Shown here piece after piece: positions 34,075-45,165 of a DNA stretch of 64,000 nucleotides. This DNA comes from Lonicera japonica. Its lineage: Eukaryota > Streptophyta > Magnoliopsida > Dipsacales > Caprifoliaceae. The notes below the pieces were generated by a model. The model searched no databases. It saw nothing but the letters and a program-made list of their open reading frames with translations, and was not told the DNA's origin. The stretch lies in contig CM038464.1 in NCBI GenBank assembly GCA_021464415.1, positions 53,681,328-53,745,327 of the forward strand, read 5' to 3'. The position numbers were made by a program, and so were the translations under genes. The number at the start of each line of letters is the position of its first letter. Within the stretch, counting starts at the first letter, position 1.

Positions 34075-34320
34075 AAAGGGTTACAATCCTTTATATGCAA
34101 TGGGCTACAACTCAATGCGTTAGTGGCTATAACCACTAACAAGAGGCTACAACCTCATCTCATCTCATCAAAAGGGTTACAACCCTCATCTAGTACCGGT
34201 ACTTTGGGTTCCAACTCAATAATTTATGCGGCTACAACTGCAAATTAGCCCAAACCCAATCAATAAAGAATGCTACAACCCTCTAAGTAAGGCTACAACT
34301 TTACCATCATCACCTGCGTA
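34075..34320 (+). repeat. Cluster of GGNTACAAC motifs
   Basis: The short motif GGSTACAAC or a close variant recurs about eight times in 240 bp, partly within small palindromes such as GGGTTACAACCC. Spacing is irregular. It may be a degenerate low-complexity repeat. No function assigned. Confidence 0.6.
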
Positions 34321-35096
34321 GATAATTGAGTTAAAACATTGAAATCACACACACCAAATAGTATTAAATTAATGTATATTGGTCATAAATCTCATGTACG
34401 GAAATCTCATATAATTATATTGTATACATATAAAATCGTATAACTTACGTCTATCGGACTTTATATATGTAAAAGATATACATATATCGTGTGTATCTCA
34501 AGTCATATATTTTATGTCTTGTCGTATAATAGTATTATTGTTATACTTAAGCCATGTTCGCCAAATCTATCAACTAGGTGCTCAATTAAAAAACTTATCT
34601 ACTAGTTTCACTAATTGGAAAGTTTTATAACGATTTCTCAAGTCGGCACCAAGCCAAATATAACTCATAGTTTATAACACTTAAAAATTCAATATAAACT
34701 TTTTCATATGGTCTCAACACATTGCTTATTTAACACAATTTTAAAAATCTGTCTAGTACAGTTACAGACTGGCTAATTATTCCACAAATATCACAATTAG
34801 TCAATCAATGGGTTAAGTACTGCAACAACATCGCATACATGTGTAATAACAACTATAACATGCTTTAAATCCAAACATATATCCATATGTTAAGTATTAC
34901 AACTTATTATCCGCTATCATATCCGTATGTAAAGGTTCCATATAAATTTTCATCTATACTAACATATAATTAGGGGTTTTTGTAGAATAATCAAATTAAA
35001 CTTGATTAATTCATAAATCAACCACAAGAACCAAAGAAAATCAACCTAATCTTATAAATAAGCCAAGTTTCGAAATTATATGAGAAATCCCTAATT

Positions 35097-35517
35097 TCTA
35101 GTGTAAGGATCAAACGCTTACCATTGCGCCAAAAGTTATAGCTGTTAGCGAAGGCGCAACTTTATTTTCTTATACGCAAGGCCCATTAGAGCGCAATGAT
35201 ATTCGATAACCTGCACACCGGATATACCTTCCGGATTCACCACGGAGAGGAGCGCAATTGTGAATTTACCTCCAATAATTCCCCCCAACAATGGCGCGCC
35301 CCAGGTATCAAACCCGTGACTTCCTCTAATACCAATTGAAAGGATTAAGCGCTTACCATTGCACCAAAAGCTATAGCTGTTAGCAAAGGCGCAAATTTAT
35401 TTCCTTATACGCAAGGCCCATTAGAGCGCCATGGCATTCGATAACCTGCACACCGGATATACCCTCCGGATTCACTACGGAGAGGAGCGCAATTATGGAT
35501 TTACCTCCAACATCTAG
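35097..35517 (-). mobile_element. TRIM retrotransposon (411 bp) with 5-bp target duplication
   Basis: Two 176-bp LTRs at 35102-35277 and 35337-35512 flank a 59-bp interior. Read on the minus strand the element starts TGTTGGAGG and ends in CA. A PBS-like TGGTATTAGAGG follows the 5' LTR, and a purine tract (TTGGGGGGAAT) precedes the 3' LTR. The target duplication TCTAG occurs at 35097-35101 and 35513-35517. No coding capacity. It belongs to a different family from the intron-18 TRIM. Confidence 0.93.
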
Positions 35518-37550
35518 TTCAATTAAAGCATACAACACATAAAGCTTTAGAAAAGAGTTTTATACTATTGTTCCCACCTCATATGATGACATACCTCAAG
35601 ATAGAAGCGACGAATCTGAGCGTAGATGCAAATTCCTAAGTTCTTTCAAAACCCTAGCTTTAGCAATGTAGGGAATTAGATGAATGAGATGATGAATGGG
35701 ATGATGAATAATAGTGTAAGAAGGTGGGGATAATGGTTTAATATCAAGCTAGGTTTATGGTGTTGGAATCTCCCTTAAATCCCCCAAAATCACCACTCTT
35801 TCCTCTTGCTAAAAGCTTATGTCAGGATATGTGAAAATGAAGAGGAAATCGGAAGAAATGAAATAAAATCTAATGCTATATTCCATAATAATCGACTGCT
35901 GCATAAGATAGTCGACTATTGTGAGGCAGAACCCACAGTCAAATCTAGGCCACTTAAATAGTCGACTATTCGGGTAAATAGTCGACTATTTCGGTAAATA
36001 GTTCACTAATAACTTTGGAAGCTGCGTTGACATCAAAGATATGAGAATTTGAACTCGGACAAAACAAAAAAGTTTTAGATAATCAAATTACCTTTTTGAT
36101 GGCATCAACAGGGACTCGTTTGGAGTTCGGATGAAGAAGTTATGCTTCTTTGAAGTAACGAAGGTCGATTTGTTGGTAAAATAAAAATGAGCGATTTGTG
36201 AACCGATTCTCGTTTGAACCATTCGAACCAAATTGTGGCCATACAAGCAAGCTTAGATACACTAATAATATATGTTGAAAGTTTTCAAATAGTACCGACC
36301 TTTTCCGAACAAAATTTCACTACCCGAGACTCAGATTTGCCTATATCGTGATTATGAAAAATGTTTAGCGTTAGGTGATGGAACATGGTATTACATGATA
36401 TGTTAAAAAATGTGCACACTTAGGTGTGAAAAGATCTCAAGTTAAAGTTTCACTTAGAGTTTGAAGGTTTTTTTTTTATAATTAAAGAAAGATATTGGTT
36501 CTTTATTATTTTTCCTCTAAAAATAGTAAACACTATGTAATAATCATGCGTTGTTTAACACATCTACTAAATTATTAACTTAACTTGATGTGTTAGTAAT
36601 AAAATAATTCATTCCCAATATAAAAAAAAAATAGTAAAATAATTTTAATCAATTTATATCATTCATAATTTTCTCTAGAAACTTTATTATCCAAATCTAT
36701 CCCCCCCCCCTCAACCAAACAAAAAAAAAATGTACTACTCAAATTCATTTGGACTTTAAAACTTTTATTTTGTTTTGGGTTTGTCTAATATATTTTCTTT
36801 AAATTGATACATATACCATTATTTCATTTTCTGAAAATGAGGTAAAAGGTCTTACTTGACAATGTTTTTCGCAAAAAAACCCAATGAATATTTTTTTTAG
36901 AAATAAGGGCCTAGATATTATTATCATTCTGAAATAAGGGTTTATTTATCATTTGTGTTTTAAAATAAGGAATTTGTCCGAGTGCAAACTTAACTTTACA
37001 TGCAAATTTAACTCTGCAACAAAAAAAATTTAATGCAAATTTGTTTTGCATAATGTGTTTAGATTTTTTAACAATTATATTATTAGGTTTCATTGCTAAA
37101 ACTTTAAAATAATATTAAATAAACACAAATACATAACAATATTTAAAAAAATAAGAAGTGCAAACGTAACTTTGCATAACTTCAAAAATATTATTATGTG
37201 CATTTTATTAATAAATAAATTTTAAATATATAATTTGTTAAAATTATTCTAAGCAACTGCCAATTAAACATTTATTTATATATACTAAAAAACATATAGT
37301 GAAAACTTAATTTTACATAATTTCATAAATGATACAATTTAAAAATTTATTGTAAAATTAACTTTACACTCATTTAAAAATTTGTTTAAATACACAATCT
37401 CAATTTATAAAAATATTATTTCTCAATTATTTTATAAAAAGTATTTTTAAAGAAGTCTAATTTTTCAATATTCCGTTTCATTTTGCATCCAACCAAAAAA
37501 AAAATCACGCAGAAAGGCCCACCACAACTAACCTTTCATACCTTCCATCA
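35518..37550. other. AT-rich intergenic spacer upstream of the J-like gene
   Basis: Apart from the palindromic repeats at 35908-36002, this is AT-rich sequence with a short C-run (about 36702-36711). No supported gene. Confidence 0.6.
35908..36002. repeat. Repeated perfect palindrome AATAGTCGACTATT
   Basis: ATAGTCGACTAT occurs at 35908-35919. The 14-bp palindrome AATAGTCGACTATT occurs at 35957-35970 and 35977-35990, and a half copy follows at 35997. The last three sit on an exact 20-bp period. Confidence 0.9.
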
Positions 37551-37571
37551 CCCTCTCTCTCTCTCTCACTA
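37551..37571 (+). repeat. (CT)n microsatellite in the J-like gene 5' leader
   Basis: A pyrimidine run CCCTCTCTCTCTCTC sits just 10 bp upstream of the ATG. CT-rich leaders near the start codon are common in plant genes. Confidence 0.85.
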
Positions 37572-37580
37572 ACACTGAAA

Positions 37581-38777
37581 ATGGAAGACAGAGCCGCCGC
37601 AGAAAGGTGGCTAAAAGCTGCCGAATACTTCCTCCAACACCGTGACCTAGCCGCTTGCCGGAACTACACTCTTAAAGCACAAAAATCCAGCCCTAATCTA
37701 CCCTCCATCCCCCAGATCCTCGCCGTCGCCGACGTCCTTACCGTCGCCGGAACCCTAATCTCCGGCACCACTCACCCGAACTTCTACTCCATCCTCCAGG
37801 TACCTCCATTCTCACGAGACACAAGTCTCATTAATCACAAATTCAATCACCTCCTCACTCTACTAAACCCTAATTCCAACAAATTCCCCTTGGCCAACGA
37901 AGCTTTCGAACTTGTCGTTAACGCTTGGTCCGTTTTATCGGACCCTGTAAAGCGACGTCGGTTCGATAATTTGGTTCAAAACTCGAACAATGATAAATAT
38001 TTTGGGAGCAATTGTCGAAAAGAGTATGATAAGAATGATGATTTGTTTTGGACTATTTGTCCGTACTGTTATTATGTATATGAGTTTGCTAGGGTTTATG
38101 AGGATTGTTGTTTGAAGTGTGATAATGAGAAGTGTGGGAGGGCATTTCATGCTGTGGAGATTAGAGCACCTCCAATAGAGGTTGTGAAGAGTGGTGAATA
38201 TAGGTGTAATGGTTTTTATCCGTTAGGTTTTAGTGCTGGTGCTGGTGGTGGTGGTGGAGAGGGTTGCTCGTCATGGATGCCGTTCATGCCTGTCGGAATA
38301 TCGGCTAAAGCGGAGGTGAAGGGGGCCAAATCGGTGCGTGAACGTGATAATGGTAATGTTGGTGGTAAAGATAGTTTGATTGAGATAACCGATGATAGTG
38401 GCGATAACTTAGAAAGTGAGGTTGTAAGTAAGAATGCTAGGGTTTTTGGGAATGATAGTAATAGAGTGCAAGCGGATAAAGGGAAAGGCAGTGGTGATTT
38501 TGTGAAGCCGGTGATGAAGAGGAAGAAGAAATCAGTGGCGAAAGCTACTAAGAAATTGATGGGGAGAGGGACTAGAATTGAAAAACATGAGACTGTTGTT
38601 GCTCAGAGTGGAGAGGAATTGGACTTGAATGCTGAAGCTACCAGTGAAGATGATCAAGATTTTGGTACTGGGTTTGTTGGAGGAATGGAGATTAGTGGGG
38701 ATGAATTTGTTGTTGGTGGAGTTGAATTCTTCGAGGGAGATGGTGATGTCTTCGTGGGTTTTCCGGAGGGTTTCTGA
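37581..38777 (+). CDS. J-like (DnaJ-domain) protein with degenerate HPD
   Basis: An intronless 398-residue ORF. The N-terminus (MEDRAAAERWLKAAEYFLQHRD, residues 1-22) is the helical region that precedes the J domain in a plant family of DnaJ-like proteins. The J domain runs about 67-130 (NFYSILQV, NKFPLANEAFELV, AWSVLSDPVKRRRFD). The HPD tripeptide needed to stimulate Hsp70 ATPase is replaced by NPN at 96-98. A Cys-rich segment follows (FWTICPYCYYVYEFARVYED, further Cys at 176, 177, 180 and 185), as in relatives with a zinc-ribbon-like region. The C-terminus is acidic and basic by turns, low-complexity, and lacks the DUF3444 repeats of longer relatives. It is probably a nuclear or cytosolic J-like protein. 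The client and partner are unknown. Confidence 0.9.
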   Translation: MEDRAAAERWLKAAEYFLQHRDLAACRNYTLKAQKSSPNLPSIPQILAVADVLTVAGTLISGTTHPNFYSILQVPPFSRDTSLINHKFNHLLTLLNPNSNKFPLANEAFELVVNAWSVLSDPVKRRRFDNLVQNSNNDKYFGSNCRKEYDKNDDLFWTICPYCYYVYEFARVYEDCCLKCDNEKCGRAFHAVEIRAPPIEVVKSGEYRCNGFYPLGFSAGAGGGGGEGCSSWMPFMPVGISAKAEVKGAKSVRERDNGNVGGKDSLIEITDDSGDNLESEVVSKNARVFGNDSNRVQADKGKGSGDFVKPVMKRKKKSVAKATKKLMGRGTRIEKHETVVAQSGEELDLNAEATSEDDQDFGTGFVGGMEISGDEFVVGGVEFFEGDGDVFVGFPEGF

Positions 38778-40516
38778 TTTGGGGATTCGAAAATGTTGAA
38801 GCTTCTTAGGTTCAAAATTGGAACATATACTTTTGTTTATATGATTCTACCCTCGATGGTATGGTAAATGACGACGACATTTTGTTTACTGGTTGTTTCA
38901 TTGTTCAATAGTAATGCAAATAGTATAGTATAGTTATAGAAAGGGCTCCTTTAATCTGACTTTTACTGTTATTGTTTAGCTTATGTTTTGTGGACTTGAG
39001 ATTTAAAAAGTGGTTTTACTGTTAAACAGAAGTTGACTTGGAAATTAGTTTGATGGTAGATGAATTTGTATGGCTTACTCCTTGATTTTCGAATTATTGT
39101 TTATTGAATGAGCTGTCTTATGTTATTTATTGCTTATTGATTATTTCTTCCCCTGTTCCTGTTCTGGGGAAACATTAATCTTATTAAATGGGTGCCAAAT
39201 CTACCAAAATCAGTAAAAAGTAGCTGAGATTCATGTATATATAAATGTGCTACCATTGCTAACTGAGTTAACACCTGCCCATTGTCGAATATTCCCGGTA
39301 ATCTGTTTACGCACTTGAGAAACAATAGTTGTAACTCCATATTTTTGTTTTTTGTGGTGGCTAATTCTGAATATATTGCATCTAAGTTGGCGTGTGTTAG
39401 AGAAATCAGCGTTGCTGGCTGACATCAAGCTGTGTTGTCAATAAAAAATGTTTATCCATTAAAAACAGAAGCTGAAAACTACTCTTGGTTAGTCCATTTT
39501 GCTGAGCTTTTGTTATATCCTGAATTTTACTTTCAAAAAAATAATATAATGAAGAAAGGTACTTCATATGCAAATGAGCATCACTGAGTATGAGTGAAAT
39601 AGTGTACGGCTTTCAAGGGGAGAGTAACTGGTGGTACAACTTGCTCTTTATCTTGCTTTTTGTCATTGTCATACAAGCGTATCATGCAGATGAATGTGTC
39701 GGGGGTGAAAATTTTGGTTCTTGTCTATAGATGGATCAACTTTTAGAATGATTTGACTCTATTGCATCATTTTGCGATAAATCATGCTCTACATTAGACA
39801 GTGTTGACATTACCAGGTACTTGATTTTTATTTCGTGTGTATGATACATCATGCAGATTTATCTATGTTGTTTACAAGTCCTGTTAGTTTGTTGTTATTT
39901 CTGAATGCTAAGGGGTCTTTCTTGTTCTTCGCTCTTGATTTATATGAATGCTTTTTGTTCATGGGCCTTTGCCTTTACTTGTATTCATTATGATTCTGAA
40001 TGCCTTCAATTTTGGGGATAAAAAGAAGGGATGGCCTTTCGGAGGGGTATTGCTTACCCATATTTTGTACCATTTGGATGAAGAAAATTACGTACGTTGA
40101 AGGAGAAATGTCTGTGAAAAGGGAAGAGCTAAATTCTTGCCCTTCCTTTTGGCCTTCAACATCAAATCAATTTACGGATCTTTTTTGTCCTCCCACTACA
40201 AGTCCATGTTTGACTTTCGCATTTATTAAGAATGCACTAATTTCATCACCATGAATGGTTTCGAACAAAACTTGTTTACTATGTGAGCTTTAGTATGTAT
40301 GTTATGTTTTTAATTTCTATTGTTCTTTTTACTTGCATCAAGGCAGGACATGAACCCGCATCATCCACTTCCATTGTATTGGCAAAACTTGCAGAGGTAC
40401 GAATTCTCCTTCCTTACCTCTATTTGTACCTTTTAACTGTCTCATTTGCCTCGAAGTGAATTAGTCTCTCCTGATTATTTAGGCTGTAGTAATTTACTTT
40501 ACGATTCTATTTATTA
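38778..40516. other. 3' flank of the J-like gene and spacer
   Basis: The first few hundred bases are likely 3' UTR. A short GC-normal block near 40340-40400, bounded by CAG and GGTACG, looks exon-like, but I could not attach it to a gene. Nothing else is supported. Confidence 0.45.
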
Positions 40517-40707
40517 CTTCCTCTGTTTGAAATTGATAGTTCTACTTTGACTTTAGTACTTTTTAAGAAAACACTGATTTTGACAATTATCAATGTTGAA
40601 GAATACAACTCTTTTGCATCATGAGATTCGTTACATTGATTATGTCCCGAAAGGGACCATCAATTTGAGACATAAGTGGGACTATCAATTTGAGATTGGA
40701 GGGAGTA
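40515..40707. mobile_element. Stowaway-type MITE (189 bp)
   Basis: The ends CTTCCTCTGTTTGAAATTGA and ATCAATTTGAGATTGGAGGG-AG are inverted repeats flanked by TA on both sides (40515-40516 and 40706-40707). No ORF. It shares its interior with the truncated copy at 28402. Confidence 0.93.
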
Positions 40708-41137
40708 TTTCTTACAGATTTTGTGCTTATTGAGTTTCTGTTGAAATCACCTGTGCAAGTTTGTTGTTTGTATTGAATTTCATTGCCTTAATATGTGTTA
40801 GCACAAAATATGATACAGGGAAAATATACTAAACAGGATAATGTAATTCCTCGAATCAAACTCTTTTTTCTGTTCTGTCATTGATATTTATTCAAGATAT
40901 AAGTTTAACATGAAACAGCCTCAGTCCTGTTTAATTGGCGAATTAATTTCCCATTTATATCAGTTTTCCCTTGCTGCAAAAAAATTGGAAAGCAAAATAT
41001 GGATCTATTATTTGCAGTGTATGAGTAAGTTGTGCTGAGGTGATGATATACCTATCAGTCGACAGTTACCTACAGTCCAACAAAAGGAAAATTGAAAATC
41101 CCTAGATTCGAGGTATAAATTTGGGAAAAAAACAAAG

Positions 41138-41295
41138 AAAACCCTGAAGTTTGGGGGTATTTGCAATCTTGACCCCGAAATTTGAAACTTTGCAATCGTG
41201 CCTCCAAAGTAATTTTTCACTGCAAATTGGACCCTCTATCCAACTCCCTGTTAAAGTTAACGGGAAGTTGATGTGGCAACCAAACTTCAGGGTTT
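41138..41295. mobile_element. Small Mutator-like MITE
   Basis: AAACCCTGAAGTTTGG (41138-41153) is perfectly inverted at 41280-41295. The interior contains GTTAACGGGAAGTTGATGTGG, a phrase typical of a widespread plant MITE group. It is about 158 bp with no ORF. The flanks are A/T homopolymers, so the target duplication cannot be judged. Confidence 0.8.
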
Positions 41296-41747
41296 TTTTT
41301 TTTTTGAAACTTCTCATTTTCTATTAAAATGAGAAAATATGTAGGTAATGAAAACACATCAAAAAGCCAAAAAAAAAAAAGGAAAGTACCTAAAATTTCT
41401 ATTGCTTTGCAAAAATGATGTAAAAAAAAAACACTACTAATTTTCTAACTAAAAAGGCAAAATAATTTTTTTTTTAACTAAATTTACATGCTTCTAACTA
41501 ACACAATCACTTTAAAACAATTAAGTGTTATTTAAAGATGGTTCAAATTCGTGGCTTCCTTGCATGTGTTTATTTATTGTGTTATTTGAGAATTGTTTTA
41601 TTAGGTTTTGAAATTCAAATTGCAAAAAATTTCTATATTACTCATGTTGCATATAAAAATATTGGATTTTTGTGGTGTGCTTATAAACGATTTTGTCGCA
41701 ATTTTTTGTTTTTGCTCCCACGTCGACATTAAGAGTTATTTTTTTGT

Positions 41748-41995
41748 TAAAAAAAATTAAAAATAAACATAATAATACATTTAATGATGAGAACATTCAT
41801 TTCTATTATTTTACAATAATTGCATTCACGTATACATTTTATTAAAATAAAATGTGTTCTTTATTTTTTGGAAGCATATTTATACATAAAGAACACATTT
41901 TAAAAGTAAATTCAAAAAATAAAGAACACATTTTATAATAGAAATGGATGTTCTCACCATTAAATGTATTATTATGTTTATTTTTAAATTTTTTG
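41748..41995. mobile_element. Foldback MITE (~250 bp)
   Basis: A ~65-bp left arm (AAAAATAAACATAATAATAC, then ATTTAATGATGAGAACATTC) is inverted at about 41930-41995. A second inner inverted pair (AAAATGTGTTCTTTATTTTT against AAAAATAAAGAACACATTTT) extends the stem. No coding capacity was seen. Confidence 0.85.
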
Positions 41996-43409
41996 TCACT
42001 CTTGAGTGATTTTTGTCACTCTAGACTCTAGAGGCTTCGTAAAGCACTTTACAATTCGTCAAGGGTACGGTCGAGCCTCTAATTCGAATGCAAGTGGGCA
42101 CAATATAGGATTCCAAATTGATCATATCTTCAACAAATACTCCACCAATTTTTGCGGGATTTTACTAGGCAAAAATGGAAAGGGCAAGGGCCAAGTGCAG
42201 GGAGTTTTAAAACATTGGGGTGAGCAAAACTTATTTACCTAGGCGGTGAATGGACTCAATGGATTCAACGTGGAGAGGTAGAAAATAATTAACTTTCAGC
42301 GTTCAATCTTAAGAGGCATATGCATGTTGAATGCTTTGAAACTTTTAAGAAATTTTATTCTAGTGTTGCCTTCATCTTTTTGTCTTGCGTATTAATGCGT
42401 ATTACGATAGTAAGGCTAAACTTGTCAAATGACTTTCACCATTCAAAGTCAAAAAAATTTAAACACACTATATTTGTTTAGGAGTTCATTTAGATAAATA
42501 ACGAGCCAAATTTTCAGAGTGTTTATTCAATAAGTTTAGCAATCAGTCTACAATTAATATTAAGAGGCTTAAGGCTAAAAACTCAAAAGCCACCATAGTA
42601 CAATAATATTCATGATTTTTTTTTTCCCCGAATGTGCATGTTCTATACACTAGATTATGGGTTCAACTTGATGGAGCGTTTTATGATTTGTTTGGTTTAT
42701 TCTATTCATTTCCAGGGTAAACTTTCATTACCAAGCTGAATAATTCTTCCTTTTACAACCGGGGGTTTAAATGAGGGAGTGATTTACCATGTGCAAAGAC
42801 AAAAATGATAACCGCTAACATAAATCAACTTTTTCATTTTTCTCAAAGAAAACGTTTTTGCATGGGAACCTAGTTGTACCAACTTGAAATGATCAACTTA
42901 ATAATGGCGATGTTAGAAAATTCATTTATCAATGTTTGAAATGGATCTCCAACAGTAATTAATGCATTTTTTAATATATTGTTTTGATTATTATATTATA
43001 ATAATTTATAAATTTAAATTGGTACATGTATCGTCTGACTCGATGGGAACGCTCGGCTTGTTGGACGACCCTGAAATGAATAAGACTATGAGAGGGCCCA
43101 TTGTGCATATTTGACAATTGACATCGATTGTGTGGCATCCAAAACTGTTGTTTTACACCACTTTCTTCTCACTTTATTGATGATGATGTAATATGAACTT
43201 AGATTAAAAAGATTTGCATGGTCAAAGATTTTTTTTTGCAAAAAGCAACAAAATCGTGAGTTCAATTTAAATCTTGTCAAAGATTAGAGTAGGCTATAGA
43301 GAGCACATAAAACAAATAGTAGATATTTTCTTTTTTCAAATTTGTCTTCATTTCTTTATTAAAAAATGAATAGGGAGAGAATGTGAGTTTAAACCATAGT
43401 ATAAAACAA
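41996..43409. other. Intergenic spacer, no feature seen
   Basis: AT-rich sequence. The ORF at 42006-42242 has no recognisable domain. No transposon ends were identified. Confidence 0.5.
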
Positions 43410-43740
43410 AAGTATTTAAAGGGCCAGTTTGATAATAATATAATAAATAAAATAAAAATAGTTGATTTTTGTGAGAAGTTGAAAAATAAATTGTGACATA
43501 TGGTGAGATGTTTTTTAATTTTGTGATTTTTTTTATGGAGAAATTTTTTTTTTTTGGTGGTAGGGAAATAAATTTTATTCGTAAAAAATTACGAAGGATG
43601 GAGGACTTGCACTCATAAAATTTGCATGAAATATGTGGCATCTTATCACATCCCCTAAATTTATTTTCTAACTTTATATCAAATCATGTGTTTTTATTTT
43701 GCACTTTTCATGTTGTTATCAAACGGAACTTTAAGTATTC
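43410..43740. mobile_element. hAT-like MITE (315 bp) with 8-bp target duplication
   Basis: The termini AAAGGGCCAGTTTGATAATA and the complement of TGTTATCAAACGGAACTTT form imperfect inverted repeats. Flanks AAGTATTT (43410-43417) and AAGTATTC (43733-43740) are a 7/8 match to an 8-bp duplication, the hAT signature. The interior resembles intron-1 sequence at about 950-1260. Confidence 0.8.
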
Positions 43741-44069
43741 AATTTTTTTTTCCTTTGAAAATGCTAACACATACGCTTGTGGAGCTATATATGGGTACTC
43801 GGTTGCAATCACGCCGCACAAAATTATTAGCAACTTCAACCCTCTAGCAAAATCTGCAATATTATTTGAACCTGACCCAAACTCATTGATACAATTACGT
43901 AAAAGGGGGTAATTGTGCCATTCTCTCCTCCCCCCTTTTACAAGTTTTCTCAAATAACCTTTTATTCCTATTTTCGGACTTGTACCAGCATTTAATCTAG
44001 CAGTCCCATTTTCTTAAGAATCATATTTAATTTAACATTTAACTTGAGGACCGTTTATTTTTAAAGTTA

Positions 44070-44330
44070 AACGGATGATTTTTTTATGAAATTTGGTGGA
44101 AATGATCTCTATAATGAGAAGAATATCTCCACCAAATTTCATTAAAAAACTCAAAAATAAAGTGAGTTAACTCAACATGTAAAATTTTAATGTCCAGAAA
44201 TGTGTATATATACATATAAATTTTTTAGCTAACCCATTTTCCGGTTGAGGTTTTTTTTTCCATGAAATTTGATAAAGATGATTTGCTCATTGTAGAGATA
44301 ATCTTCATTAAGTTTCATGAAATGTATGGT
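44070..44330. repeat. Two related stem-loops
   Basis: ATGAAATTTGGTGGA ... TCCACCAAATTTCAT (about 44077-44144) and CATGAAATTTGATAAAGATG ... CATTAAGTTTCATG (about 44261-44322) are two hairpins with similar arms and loops (GATCTCTATAATGAGAAG against ATTTGCTCATTGTAGAGA). They may be relics of one MITE family or a tandemly duplicated hairpin. Confidence 0.75.
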
Positions 44331-44385
44331 CCTTAATAGAAGGGTTATGTTCAATATCTGTTATCTAGTATCTCCTTAAAGTTTA

Positions 44386-44590
44386 CATATTTTCTCACAT
44401 TGATCTCTAATATTTATTTTGTTACATTTTGATTCTCAAAGTTTAAATGGAGTTCATCCAAGATTGGATGTCTTGTTCATTTTTTGAACGGAAAATCTAT
44501 ATTCCACGTGGATTTTGGATGAAAATCAAACTTTGAAAATTAAAATGTAGCATATGAAAACTTTAAGGACTAGAGTGAGAAAACAGGCAA
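44386..44590. mobile_element. Inverted-repeat MITE (~200 bp)
   Basis: The left arm TTTTCTCACATTGATCTCTA ... ACATTTTGATTCTCAAAGTT is inverted on the right as AACTTTGAAAATTAAAATGT ... AGTGAGAAAA. The imperfect arms are about 60-70 bp long. No ORF. The family is not assigned and the target duplication is not clear. Confidence 0.65.
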
Positions 44591-44978
44591 ACTAGGCGTA
44601 AAAATTCGAGTACACCTCATTTGGCGGGAGCAGAATTATTTAGCAATTCCTTTTTCCTTTTAGAAAATGCATAAAATTATTCAGTATTTTTTTTTAAATA
44701 AATAAATTTGAATCATTACGTCTTCGCAGGCACGTTTGCTTGAAGGTAAAATTATTTATCACCCACGTAGAAAGAAATGGTGAAAAGTATACCCTTATTA
44801 TATCTTCTCCTACGTTAAATTAATATTCATTTTGATAAATACATCTTATTTTTAATTGATTATATCTAAAAAAAATTGTCAATTTGAGAAATATCGTAAA
44901 AGAAAGTGGGATTATCATTTGGAGATGGAGGGACTACAATAATGAATAAGTGTGCAGTACAATAATTATTCAATTTTA

Positions 44979-45165
44979 TACTCCTTTCATTACTAATTAA
45001 GAGTCAATAGTACGTATTAATCTTTCTTACGATACCCTAAATTAGGAGTCCACTCTCCCTTTTAGAAAGTAATAAACATTCAAAACTTATGTCATAAACA
45101 AGGTTGTCCTCGATAATGAAATTAGTGTATTTTTAAAAAAATATAAAGGTTAAACGTAAACTTTT
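44979..45165. mobile_element. Degenerate Stowaway-like MITE
   Basis: TA followed by CTCCTTTCATTACTAATTAA at 44979, with AACTTTTAATTAACAAC near 45150, resembles the Stowaway copy in intron 18. The terminal G-rich end is lost. A further Stowaway-like end (TACTCGCTTCGTCTTAAAT) occurs near 46166. Confidence 0.4.

Noticed and set aside
40340..40400. An exon-like segment bounded by CAG and GGTACG
   Set aside because: It cannot be joined in frame to the J-like gene, which already has its stop, and has no recognisable coding content.
43708..43953. An 81-residue minus-strand ORF (MRKLVKGGRREWH...)
   Set aside because: It overlaps the end of a hAT-like MITE and shows no domain. Probably chance.
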